Positions 31,269 to 41,175 of a DNA stretch of 64,000 nucleotides are shown here, in pieces. The stretch lies in contig CM036240.1 of NCBI GenBank assembly GCA_020698575.1, positions 30,566,211-30,630,210 on the forward strand, read 5' to 3'. The notes below the pieces were generated by a model, which saw nothing but the letters and a program-made list of their open reading frames with translations, did no database searches and was not told where the DNA came from. Numbering within the stretch: the stretch's first letter is position 1; every line of letters begins with the position of its first letter. This stretch comes from Bostrychus sinensis (Eukaryota > Chordata > Actinopteri > Gobiiformes > Eleotridae). Both the position numbers and the translations under genes were made by a program.

Positions 31269-32617
31269 ATGGACATTCCCCCACACTGCCTTAAGGACTT
31301 ATCAGAGCCAAAAGTACAGCGCAGGTCACAATCGGAGGGATCCCAGGTCACCAACATCTCTCACTCCTTCTACAACACTTACCTGTCTGACCAAGGAATA
31401 AAACCACTGGACGATATGCTGGAAATAGAAGGGGCCAATGATCAAGCTGTTCCGTATCTTGGCTATGTGGTGATAAACATCACTTTCCCTCCTGACTTTC
31501 TGGACCTGGCATATGAGCAAGCCTTCACAGATCATTACTTCTTCCACCCAGCTCCATATCGATACAGAGCTGTACCCCTGTATTTGACTTCAACTTTGGA
31601 AATTCTCCATTAACACTGGAATGGAAGAGTCGCATAACTGGAAAATTAAACACCCTCCCTGATGTCTTCACCAAACATGACCTCGACTTTGGGAAAACTG
31701 ACAAAGCTCTCTAACTGTACTCCCTTCAAACAACGCCCAAGACCAATCCGCCCCCAAGATCTGGATGCAGTGCGGCAACACCTGAAGGAGCTGTTTGAAT
31801 CTGGACTGATCAGAGAGTTGGACTCACCCTTTGCGTAACCCATAGCTGTTGTGCGGAAGAAGAACAGGAGTGTGAGGCTCTGCTTTGACTACTACAAATT
31901 GAACCTGCAGACCATCAAAGATGCTTATGCACTTCCAAAGTTGGAGGACACTTTTACAGCTCTCACTGGTTTGGAGTGGTTTTCTGTCCTTGACCTTAAA
32001 TCTGGATACTACCAGATTGAAATGGAGGAAGCAGACAAGAGCAAGACGGCATTTGTGTGTCCATTTGGATTCATAGCAATCAAAGACCAGATTTTGAGTT
32101 GCACACCATAGAAAAATTCTGCAAAATGGCTGGAATCCACAAAATCAGGACTACACTATACCATCCACGAGGTAATCCAGTTGAGTGTTTTAACAGAACA
32201 CTCCTGAATATGCTTGGAACACTCACTACTGAAGAAAAGACTCACTGGAAGGATTTTGTTAAGCCCCTGGTCCATGCTTACAACTGCACCCGAAACGATG
32301 TCACTGGCTACTCACCCTATGAGCTCATGGTTTGTCAACAATCTTGCCTCAAAATTGACCTGGTTTTTGAACTGCCTGTGGATAACAATCAGCCCAGTCA
32401 TTCCCAGTATGTCCAAGACCTGAAGTCTAATTTAGAAAAGAGCTACAAGTTTGCCATTGAAAATGTGGAGAAGCTCATGGAAAGGAACAAGGCCTGTTTT
32501 GACCGACATGTAACTTCCTCTGAGCTGGATATTGGTGACAGGGTGCTGGTCCGTAATGTTAAGATCAGAGGCAAACACAAAATTGTGGATATGAATGGAA
32601 ATCGGATGTCTATGTAG
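31269..32617 (+). pseudogene. Gypsy pol remnant: protease, RT start, integrase
   Basis: 31269-31613 resembles the protease neighbourhood of fish Gypsy elements (IEGANDQAVPYLGYVVI). Reverse transcriptase begins near 31690 (PRPIRPQDLDAVRQHLKELF), carries a stop at 31837-31839 in SPFA*PIAVV, and continues through FSVLDLKSGYYQIEM, which includes the motif A Asp. After TAFVCPFGF near 32065, RT breaks off and integrase starts within the same sentence (PDFELHTIEKFCKMAGIHKI, HPRGNPVECFNRT with the catalytic Glu). RT motif C, RNase H and most of the integrase core are deleted. The residue where fish elements usually have an Asp before Q-x-x-DF is Asn here. Confidence 0.75.
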
Positions 32618-32990
32618 TGCTAAAACGGGCTGGAACACTACCAGTTTCCACTGTTTGTCCAGAGAACAAAGCCAAACCGATCTGTACTCCTCGAGAGAGA
32701 GATTCTTGCCTGATGCCAAATCAACACCTGTGAGAACAACCAAGAAGTCAGTACACAACACAGTACACCAAGCTTGGTCAGCCAATCCTGAACAGCATTC
32801 AGTCACTGTTCCATGGCCTGACCACCACCTTCAGCCATTCCCTGGAGGAAGAAGAAGATCACCCCCATGATATCACTGAGCAATCTATGATCCAGAGCCC
32901 ACCACCACCATGTACAGGTACGTACATGAGATTGGGGGGGACCTGTAACCCAGGTCAATTTAGCTACATCACGACCCACATCAGCTGAAA

Positions 32991-35370
32991 TGAGGTTCCT
33001 GTCCTGATTTGCCGCTTCCACGCCGCGGCAAAAATAAGACTCAGCTGCGAAGGGATACTCCACCTGCTGCATCCACACCCTCTGCAGACTCTTCACTATC
33101 CATCCCATCACCAGCTTCACCAATGGGCTTTCCCAACCACCTTGAAAGCTTGGTGAAATCAGGAATTAAAATAGTACCCCTTAGTCCAAACATGGCAAGA
33201 TCGCGGGTTCTATCATCACTATCATCAACAATCCTGAATTCTTCCCCCCATCAAACACTACCCCCCTATGCCCCCCAGGAGCTTCACCTCTCCTGCTCCA
33301 TCCACCAAAACACCACCAGCTCCACCTCTGTCAGACCCCCCGACTAAGGTCAACACTATCAGTGACTAGAACACCCAGGGCCTCTGCTGTTCCAGGACTT
33401 TTAGTCATGATAAAGAACTTATCAGCCCAAGGCTTGGGAGAGAGCTTTCTCCCATAGTGCTATAGCTACTGTCAAATGTCGTCGATTAGATAAGAGCAAG
33501 ACAGACTGTCCAATCAGAAAAATCTAATTCAAGTTCCTTGTAAGCAGATAATGTCAGGTTCTACTCTGACAGATCTGAAACTTGCAGTGCTCAATGTCAG
33601 ATCGTTATGCAACAAATCATTTTTAATCAATAATTTTATCTCCTCTTATAACCTGGATGTATTTAACAGAGACATGGTTAGACAGCAAATCAGGTAATGC
33701 AGTTCTTATTGTATCCACTCCACCTAACTTCACTTTTGTATCAGAAACACAGGAAAACAAAAAGGTAGGTGGTGTGTGTGCCTTATTTAAGGATGATGTA
33801 GTTACCCACAGGCTGTCATTTAGGGTTTTTCCATCATTTGAGTATTTTTTTTTTTTCAAAATGGTGCTAAAAGTATCTCCATCCATAATCTATATAATCA
33901 TATACAAACCACCCCAACACTGTGAAAGTTTTATTGATGATTTTCCTCAAATGCTTTCAGTTGTCTGCACAGACTTTGACTGTATAATCGTTACAGGTGA
34001 TTTTAATGTACATGTGTGTCGGAAAGTCTTTTCTTCCAGAGTGACACACTCTTTCCACAATGTGGATAATGTGGGTGACAGGAATGCTAAAGAACTTTGC
34101 GCTGCCCTTGAAACCTTTGGCCTTATTCACCATGTGAGTGTGCCCACCCACACCAGAGGCCATACTCTGGACCTGCTTTTTACTAAGGGTGTTAATATTT
34201 CAAATGTCACTGTGGCTGATGTTGCTTTACCTGATCATTTTTGTGTCTTTTTTGACCTGTCTGTTATTCCCAAACCAGCTGCTGGACCTGCAGTTGTCCA
34301 GAGGAGACACAAATTGTTGCACAGTGACTCAGTGAGTGTTTATGGAAATAATTAGGATTGAAAATACCTCGTGTTCTAATGTTGATCAGTTGTTGAACTC
34401 CTATACTACTATACAACCTATACTAGGGTTGTAAATGTTCTGGACACCATTGCTCCTATTAAGGTTAAGATGGTTAGAAACAGCCAGAAGGCGCCATGGA
34501 GAAATGTGGACTCGGTCAGGGCACAGAAAAGGGAGTGCTGAAGAGCCGAATGAAAATGGCACAAGTCAAAGCTCCAGGTTCATTATGACATATACAAAGA
34601 AATGTTTAATGTTTTCAATCAAATTCTGTGTAGAACAAGGGAAAGATATTTTTCTGAAATCATTACAAACTGCAGTAACAACTTGTGTCCTGTTTGCTAC
34701 AGTAAACAGGTTAACAAACCCCCCAGCTCCACTGCCTTCAGAACTCGTTTCCACATTAAAGTGCAATGAGTTTGCAAGATTTTTTAATGACAAGGTTCAG
34801 AGTATTAAACAAGCTATAAACTCCACAACACAGATAACAACTCTGCGGCCTTCCAGACACTCAGAGCTGACACACTTCACCCCTGTCACTGACAAAACAG
34901 TCCAAGAGATCATCTCTAGTCTAAGTTCATCCACATGCTGCCTCAATGTGGTACCCACTAGATTTATAAAATCTGTGCTGAGCAGTTTGTTACCCCAACT
35001 TTCTCATTTAGTTAACATCTCATTGCAGTCTGGGACATTTCAAAGGGCCTTGAAAACTGCTGTCATCAAACCTCTCCTAAAGAAGAGCAGTCTTGATGCC
35101 ACAGTACTCAACAACTATCGGCCCATATCAAACCTGACGTTTTTAAGTAAAGTCCTTGAGAAAGTTGTATGCCAACAACTTACTGACTTTCTTCTGTGGA
35201 AAAACTGCTTTGATGATTTTCAGTCAGGTTTTAGGCCCCATCACAGCACTGAGACTGCTCTTATCAAGGTGACTAATGACATCTGCCTGAACTTTGACAC
35301 AGGCAAAGTCTCTGTCTTAGTACTGCTGGAGCTGAGTGCTGCTTTTGATACAGTTGACCATGTGATCCTG
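32991..35370 (+). mobile_element. Jockey-group (L2/CR1-like) LINE, copy 1, 3' truncated
   Basis: A 5' Pro/Ser-rich region (33009-33347) is followed by an endonuclease (33574-34355) and the first half of reverse transcriptase (34435-35370). The sequence ends at the AAFDTVDHVIL motif, where a minisatellite starts. 33787-35360 is closely matched by 58576-60550. Confidence 0.75.
33580..35370 (+). pseudogene. LINE endonuclease and partial reverse transcriptase
   Basis: Endonuclease (APE type): LNVRSLCNKSF near 33591, frameshift, LTETWLDS (33660), VTGDFNVHV near 33990, and the HTLDLLFTKG / LPDHFCVFFDLSV region. After a break around 34355-34435 the second part runs 34435-35370: LNNYRPISNLTFLSKVLEKV, FQSGFRPHHSTETALIKV, VLVLLELSAAFDTVDH. 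Motif C (YADD) and everything after it are absent. The element could not mobilise itself. Confidence 0.75.
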
Positions 35371-35690
35371 TTCCACCTCTGCTGCTGTGACCTCCTGCTC
35401 TGCTCCACCCAGCGGCTGTTCCACCTCTGCTGCTGTGACCTCCTGCTCTGCTCCACCCAGCGGCTGTTCCACCTCTGCTGCTGTGACCTCCTCCTGCTTT
35501 GCTCCACCCAGCGACTGTTCTGCCTCTGCTGCTGTGACCTCCTGCTCTGCTCCACCCAGCGGCTTTTTCACCTCTGCTACTGTGGCCTCCTGCTCTGCTC
35601 CACCCGGCGGCTGTTCTACCTTTGCTGCTGTGACCTCCTCCTGCTCGGCTCCACCCAGCGGCTGTTCTACCTTTGCTGCTGGAACAACGA
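35371..35690. repeat. 48/51-bp minisatellite between two LINEs
   Basis: Six full units (four of 48 bp and two of 51 bp, starting at 35371, 35419, 35467, 35518, 35566, 35614) and a partial seventh, unit TTCCACCTCTGCTGCTGTGA.... Because each period is divisible by three and lacks stops, one frame continues the upstream LINE (Leu/Cys-rich) and another runs straight into the downstream reverse transcriptase (Ser/Ala/Pro-rich, SCSAPPSGCSTSAAVT). Confidence 0.92.
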
Positions 35691-37283
35691 CCAGCTTGCA
35701 CATTTCGGTTGATGAGGTGTGTGCTGAGCTGAGAAGGGTGCGACCTGGGAAGACAGCTGGTCCTGATGGTGTGCCTCCGAGGATCTTGAAGGAGTGTGCA
35801 TCTGAGTTAGCTGTGCCTTTTCAAAGCCTTTTCAATCGGAGTCTTCAAACTGGGCGGGTGCCTGCCCAGTGGAAAACATCATGCCTTGTGCCAGTCCCTA
35901 AAATAAGGCGACCGTTAGGGGTTAAGGACTACAGACCAGTAGCCCTTACGTCTGTTATTATGAAGACCTTTGAAAGGATAGTACTTTGGCTTCTCAGACC
36001 GCAGGTGCTGCATGTGCTAGATCCATTACAGTTATGCCTATCAGGAGCAGGTGGGGGTGGATGATGCCGTGCTCTACCTGCTGCACCAGTCTCTGTCTTA
36101 CTTAGATGAGACTGGGTGCTACGTGCGGGTGATGTTTTTTGTTTTTCTTTTTCTTTTTTGCATTCAACACAATACAGCCGCTGATTTTGAGGGAGAAAAT
36201 GGAGAGGATGGGAGTGGATCCTGTTCTTGTTTCTTGGACTTACAGCTATCTGACCGAGCGGCCACAATATGTCAGACTGGGGGAGCGCTTGTCAAAAATG
36301 CTTGTGAGCTACACAGGGGCCCCTCAGGGGACAGTACTATAGCCGTTCCTCTATACCCTGTACACTGCAGATTTTTCATATAAATCTGCATCTTGTCACA
36401 TTCAGAAGTACTCTGATGATACAGCAGTTGTGGCGTGTGTGAGGGGAGGGGACGAAGTGGAATACAGAGAGGTCATCAGCGCATTCACAGCCTGGAGTAA
36501 GAGCAATGGTCTAATCTTAAACACATCTAAGACCAAGGAGATGATAGTGGACTTTAGCAGGAAGAAACGTGATCATCTGCCTGTCTCAATAAGAGGAGAG
36601 ACAATTAAGATGGTGCAGTCGTATAAATATCTTGGAATCCATCTGGACAACAAACTGGACTGGGCGGTACACACAAGAGAAGTGTACAAAAAAGGACAGA
36701 GCAGACTCTTCTTTCTTAGAAGACTGAAATCTTTTAATGTCTGCAGTGAGATGTTACATGTCTTTTATCAGTCAGTTGTGACAGGTGCTCTTTTCTTTGG
36801 AGTTGTGTGTTGGGGCAGCAGTCTTGCTGTAAGGGATAGTAGCAGGCTTGACAAGCTGATCAGAAAATGTGTTTCTGTGATGGGGATGAATGTGGACTCA
36901 GTGGGGGGCATTGTTGAGAGGAGGATGAGGAGCATGATCCAGTCCATCCTCAATAATAGCAGACATCCTCTCCAAAAGACTGTGGCTGCTCAGAAAAGTA
37001 GTGGCAGTGATAGGCTCCTCTCTCTGCGATGCAGGACTGAGAGGTTCAGGAGATCCTTTTTTTCCTGCTGCTATCAGACTGTTTAACAGCTCTTGCTAAT
37101 GGGACTTTATTACTATCGATAGTAACTTTTTAACTATTTATTCACTTATTTATTGTAAATGTATTTTTATGATGTTTTTTGAATGATTCTTAGATTTGTG
37201 TTTTTTGTTTGATGTGTGCTTACCGGACAATGTGAATTTCTCCTAGTAGGGATGAATAAAGTCAGTCTAAATCTAAGTCTAAT
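35691..37283 (+). mobile_element. Rex1/CR1-like LINE, 3' part
   Basis: It has a reverse transcriptase and C-terminal domain, then a 3' UTR ending AATAAAGTCAGTCTAAATCT near 37283. The 5' part (endonuclease) is not present; the minisatellite adjoins instead. Confidence 0.7.
35700..37086 (+). pseudogene. Rex1/CR1-like reverse transcriptase
   Basis: 35700-36030 reads VDEVCAELRRVRPGKTAGPD and VKDYRPVALTSVIMKTFERI. A frameshift near 36035 passes to VDDAVLYLLHQSLSYLDETG, and a T-rich insertion near 36135-36160 interrupts the palm where SAFNTIQP is expected. Then GVDPVLVSWTYSYLTERPQY, YTGAPQGTVL, a stop, and an intact catalytic KYSDDTAVV (about 36408-36434), SKTKEMIVDFSRKK, YKYLGIHLDNKLDW and FFLRRLKSFNV up to 37086. 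Several breaks mean that it is inactive. Confidence 0.7.
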
Positions 37284-37433
37284 TATATTTTAATTGAATC
37301 TGAACCATTTAAAATGTTATAAACACCAATAAATATCATTTAAATTTAATTTGAATGTTCAGCATTATTGTAATAAAATAAATATAATATATACACAACA
37401 GCTTTTTATTTAGACTAAATAATTGGTTAATCT

Positions 37434-40031
37434 GTGGTTTCGGCCTATGGCCCGAACAGCAGTGCAGAGTACCCGGCCTTCTTGGAGTCCCTGGGAGGGG
37501 TGCTGGAAGGTGCTCCGACTGGGGACTCCATTGTTCTACTGGGGGACTTCAATGCCCACGTGGGCAATGACAGTGATACCTGGAGGGGCGTGATTGGGAG
37601 GAACGGCCTCCCCGATCTGAACCCGAGTGGTGTTTTGTTATTGGACTTCTGTGCTAGTCACAGTTTGTCCATAACGAACACCATGTTCAAGCACAAGGGT
37701 GTCCATCAGTGCACGTGGCACCAGGACACCCTAGGCCGGAGGTCGATGATCGACTTTGTAGTCGTGTCATCGGACCTTCGGCCGTGTGTCTTGGACACTC
37801 GGGTGAAGAGAGGGGCTGAGCTGTCAACTGATCACCACCTGGTGGTGAGTTGGATCCGCTGGCGGAGGAGGAGGCCGGACAGACTCGGCAGGCCCAAACG
37901 TATTGTGAGGGTCTGTTGGGAACGTCTGGCTGAACCTCCTGTCAGAGGGGTCTTCAACTCCCACCTCCGGGAGAGCTTCAACCAGATTCCGGGGGAGGCT
38001 GGAGATATTGAGTCCGAGTGGGCCATGTTCTCTACCTCTATTGTCGGTGCGGCTGTTCGGAGCTGTGGCCGTAAGGTCTCTGGTGCCTGTCGTGGCGGCA
38101 ATCCCCGAACCCGGTGGTGGACACCGGAAGTAAGGGATGCCGTCAGGCTGAAGAAGGAGTCCTACCGAGCTTGGCTGGCTCGTGGGACTCCTGAGGCAGC
38201 CGACAGGTACCGGCAGGCCAAGCGTGCTGCTGCCCGGGCAGTTGTGGAGGCAAAAACTCGGGTCTGGGAGGAGTTCGGGGAGGCCATGGAGGAGGACTAT
38301 CGGTCGGCCTCGAAGAAATTCTGGCAAACTGTCCGGCGCCTCAGGAGGGGGAAGCAGTGCTTCGCTAACACTGTTTACAGTGGAGGTGGGGAGCTGCTGA
38401 CCTCGACTGGGGATGTTGTCGGGCGGTGGAAGGAATTTTTCGAGGATCTCCTCAATCCCACCGACACGTCTTCCGTTGAGGAAGCAGAGGCTGGGGACTC
38501 AGAGGTGGACTCTTTCATCACCCAAGCTGAAGTCACCGAGGTGGTTAAAAAGCTCCTCGGTGGCAAGGCACCGGGGGTGGATGAGATCCGCCCTGAGTAC
38601 CTTAAGTCTCTGGATGTTGTGGGGCTGTCGTGGCTGACACGTTTTTGCAGCATCGCGTGGCGGTCGGGGACAGTACCTCTGGACTGGCAGACCGGGGTGG
38701 TGGTTCCTCTTTTTAAGAAGGGGGACCGGAGGGTGTGTTCCAACTATAGGGGGATCACACTTCTCAGCCTCCCCGGGAAAGTCTATTCCAGGGTACTGGA
38801 GAGGAGAATTCGGCCGATAGTCGAACATCGGATTCAGGAGGAACAATGCGGTTTTCGCCCCGGTCGTGGAACAGTGGACCAACTCTATACCCTCCATAGG
38901 GTGCTTGAGGGTTCGTGGGAGTTCGCCCAACCTGTCCACATGTGTTTTGTGGATTTGGAGAAGGCATTCGACCGTGTCCCTCGTGGTATCCTGTGGGGGG
39001 TGCTCTGGGAGTATGGGGTCCGAGGCCCTCTGCTAAGGGCTGTCCAGTCCCTGTACGAACAGAGCAGGAGTTTGGTTCGCATTGCCGGTTGTAAGTCAGA
39101 CCTGTTCCCAGTGCATGTTGGACTCCGGCAGGGCTGCCCTTTGTCACCGGTTCTGTTCATAACTTTTATGGACAGAATTTCTAGGCGCAGCCAGGGGCCG
39201 GAGGGAGTCTGGTTTGGGAACCACAGGATTTCATCTCTGCTTTTTGCGGATTATGTTGTCCTGTTGGCTTCATCAAGCCAGGACCTTCAGCATGTGCTGG
39301 GGCGGTTTGCAGCCGAGTGTGAAGCGGCTGGGATGAGAATCAGCACCTCCAAGTCCGAGGCCATGGTTCTCGACCGGAAAAGGGTGGTTTGCCCTCTCCA
39401 GGTTGGGGGGGAGCTCCTGCCTCAAGTGGAGGAGTTCAAGTATCTTGGGGTCTTGTTCACGAGTGAGGGAAGGATGGAGCGTGAGATCGACAGACGGATT
39501 GGTGCAGCGTCTGCAGTAATGCGGTCGTTGTATCGGTCTGTTGTGGTGAAGAAGGAGCTGAGCCGAAAGGCGAAGCTCTCGATTTACCGGTCGATCTACG
39601 TTCCTACTCTCACCTATGGTCATGAGCTTTGGGTCATGACCGAAAGGACAAGATCCCGGATACAAGCGGCCGAAATGAGTTTCCTCCGCAGGGTGGCTGG
39701 GCGCTCCCTTAGAGATAAGGTGAGGAGCTCGGTCACACGGGAGGAGCTCGGAGTAGAGCCGCTGCTCCTCCACATTGAGAGGAGTCAGCTGAGGTGGCTC
39801 GGGCATCTGTTTCGGATGCCTCCTGGACGTCTCCCTGGGGAGGTGTTCCGGGCATGTCCCACTGGGAGGAGGCCCCGGGGAAGACCTAGGACACGCTGGA
39901 AGGACTACGTCTCTCGGCTGGCTTGGGAACGCCTTGGGGTGCCCCCGGTAGAGCTGGAGGAAGTGTCTGTGGAAAGGGAAGTCTGGGCATCTCTGCTTAG
40001 ACTGCTGCCTCCGCGACCTGGCCCCGGATAA
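37434..40031 (+). CDS. Rex3-like LINE polyprotein, endonuclease and reverse transcriptase, N-terminus missing
   Basis: An open frame of 865 codons begins at the insertion junction with GTG, not ATG, so it has no native start. Seen: C-terminal two thirds of an APE endonuclease with LLGDFNAHV and a TDHHLVVS box near residue 132; a linker with RRLRRGKQCF; reverse transcriptase with LLGGKAPGVDEIRPEYL, VCSNYRGITLLSL, CGFRPGRGTVDQLYTL, VDLEKAFDRVPR and GLRQGCPLSPVLF; and a C-terminal domain with TYGHELWVMTERTRSRI and RGRPRTRWKDYVSRL. The catalytic box reads FADY at residues 604-607 (39243-39254), whereas the 15.2-kb copy has FADD. Loss of the second Asp should abolish polymerisation. Length is short of a full RTE protein because of the 5' truncation. 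Confidence 0.85.
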   Translation: MVSAYGPNSSAEYPAFLESLGGVLEGAPTGDSIVLLGDFNAHVGNDSDTWRGVIGRNGLPDLNPSGVLLLDFCASHSLSITNTMFKHKGVHQCTWHQDTLGRRSMIDFVVVSSDLRPCVLDTRVKRGAELSTDHHLVVSWIRWRRRRPDRLGRPKRIVRVCWERLAEPPVRGVFNSHLRESFNQIPGEAGDIESEWAMFSTSIVGAAVRSCGRKVSGACRGGNPRTRWWTPEVRDAVRLKKESYRAWLARGTPEAADRYRQAKRAAARAVVEAKTRVWEEFGEAMEEDYRSASKKFWQTVRRLRRGKQCFANTVYSGGGELLTSTGDVVGRWKEFFEDLLNPTDTSSVEEAEAGDSEVDSFITQAEVTEVVKKLLGGKAPGVDEIRPEYLKSLDVVGLSWLTRFCSIAWRSGTVPLDWQTGVVVPLFKKGDRRVCSNYRGITLLSLPGKVYSRVLERRIRPIVEHRIQEEQCGFRPGRGTVDQLYTLHRVLEGSWEFAQPVHMCFVDLEKAFDRVPRGILWGVLWEYGVRGPLLRAVQSLYEQSRSLVRIAGCKSDLFPVHVGLRQGCPLSPVLFITFMDRISRRSQGPEGVWFGNHRISSLLFADYVVLLASSSQDLQHVLGRFAAECEAAGMRISTSKSEAMVLDRKRVVCPLQVGGELLPQVEEFKYLGVLFTSEGRMEREIDRRIGAASAVMRSLYRSVVVKKELSRKAKLSIYRSIYVPTLTYGHELWVMTERTRSRIQAAEMSFLRRVAGRSLRDKVRSSVTREELGVEPLLLHIERSQLRWLGHLFRMPPGRLPGEVFRACPTGRRPRGRPRTRWKDYVSRLAWERLGVPPVELEEVSVEREVWASLLRLLPPRPGPG

Positions 40032-40058
40032 AGCGGAAGAAGATGGATGGATGGATGG
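37434..40058 (+). mobile_element. Rex3/RTE-like LINE, 5' truncated, 13-bp TSD
   Basis: AATTGGTTAATCT is present at 37421-37433 and again at 40059-40071, a perfect target duplication. The insertion starts inside the endonuclease and ends with a GATGGATGGATGGA tail. The body is far more GC-rich than the AT-rich flanks. The perfect duplication and uninterrupted frame suggest recent arrival. Confidence 0.9.
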
Positions 40059-40081
40059 AATTGGTTAATCTATATATATTT

Positions 40082-40087
40082 CTATAA

Positions 40088-40155
<68 letters not shown>
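40082..40155. repeat. (ATCT)n / (TA)n microsatellite
   Basis: About ten ATCT units followed by about 14 TA units just downstream of the LINE target duplication. Confidence 0.95.
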
Positions 40156-40157
<2 letters not shown>

Positions 40158-40177
40158 ATCGTGGGCTCTTAAATTGC

Positions 40178-40221
40178 ATCATATCGTGATCATATCGTGA
40201 TCATATCGTGATCATATCGTG
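40178..40221. repeat. 11-bp tandem repeat, four units
   Basis: ATCATATCGTG is repeated four times exactly. It sits in an AT-rich region that may be a diverged DNA-transposon end (ends CACCCCTAGTG near 40312). Confidence 0.9.
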
Positions 40222-40815
40222 GCGGTCTCTGAGGTATTGCCAGATATCTTATCACCATTCACTGTATTGATTTAATATTGTATTATGATAAAAGTGGTGA
40301 TTTACACCCCTAGTGTTCATAGACTCTGAAACATGACATGTGCTGAGAGAGGGAGGTTTAATACCAAAACAGAGCAGTAAAGCAACAAAAACTGTTAAAA
40401 ACAATGTACATTTTGTGTTTTTGATTCATAATCTTTCTGTGTATATATGCTCTATACAAAAGTCTTCAAGTGACATAGTTGTAGCTTTGTCTGCTTCAAA
40501 TTGTGTTAAAATTCAGTGATTTTTGGCAGAATTGAAAAAAAATAAAATAAACAGGAACTAAAACACTGCAAGTTTTTAACCACTTTAAAGACACACACTT
40601 CACTATTCCATTAACTGATTAACCGAAACTATCAACAGATTGTTGACAGCTAAAGATAGCCGTCTACAGTAGCATCTTTTACACACTCTGTATGTACATA
40701 GTGCCTGTCAGTAGCCGCTCAGGTATGCTGTAGCTAATACTAAGTTTCCCTCGTGGCTGTGAGGAGATTTCCACACCTGCAGTATATGAGGACGTGTTTG
40801 AGTGTTCAAGAGATT
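40222..40815. other. Spacer, nothing recognised
   Basis: AT-rich. The minus-strand frame at 40708-40941 overlaps the LTR-like repeat and shows no domain. Confidence 0.3.
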
Positions 40816-41040
40816 TGTGGAAGTTGACAAATCAGACGGAAAGTGGTATTTGAGTGTCTGCTTTATTTTACGTTGAAACTTCCAACAAGAACTGCAAAGC
40901 AACATTTTTGCGATACTCAACAGCTTCATAGTACGAGACAAACTGCTTCTGCCCCCTGGTCACTCACTTCCCTCTCCCAGTATTTTCAGAATAAAAGTGT
41001 ACTTTTGTGTGTGAGATAAGTCTCTATAGAGTCCGCCACA
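40816..41040 (-). mobile_element. Solo-LTR-like repeat, copy 2
   Basis: Minus-strand unit beginning TGTGGCGGACTC and ending GTCAACTTCCACA, with AATAAA inside. It is clearly related to 26558-26760. TG...CA ends and a polyadenylation signal fit an LTR, but no target duplication is evident. Confidence 0.45.
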
Positions 41041-41175
41041 CATCTACACATCATTCAACCTGACGAACCAGAGGTAGGACCCGGGCACAGAGCAGTAGTT
41101 TAAAACACTTCTGAGCTTCCTTATGAGCTGGTACAAACCCAGTATTAAGGTATTTTAGCAGAGCAAATAGAGACT

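Larger units (their letters stand above)
30900..32990 (+). mobile_element. Gypsy-type LTR retrotransposon remnant
   Basis: Successive plus-strand pieces: a gag zinc knuckle, a protease-like segment, reverse transcriptase motif A, then integrase and C-terminal sequence, in Metaviridae order. No LTR could be recognised at either side. An A-rich run (31138-31170) interrupts the gag-pol junction. Confidence 0.75.

Noticed and set aside
35371..35690. CRISPR-like array of regular repeats
   Set aside because: Units are contiguous without unique spacers, and the context is a vertebrate genome. It is a minisatellite.
35241..35703. Minus-strand frames of 104-142 codons with Ser/Arg/Gly repeats
   Set aside because: Reverse shadow of the 48/51-bp minisatellite.
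37434..37436. Translation start of the LINE polyprotein at this codon
   Set aside because: The codon is GTG at the truncation junction, not a native initiator. The frame is simply open from the insertion point.
38375..39806. Several minus-strand frames of 90-177 codons under the Rex3-like LINE
   Set aside because: They are shadows of the strong plus-strand reverse transcriptase frame and contain no recognisable domain.
26558..41040. A 14-kb LTR retrotransposon bounded by the two LTR-like repeats
   Set aside because: The interval contains duplicated receptor flank, several LINEs and a plus-strand Gypsy fragment, with no coherent minus-strand gag-pol.
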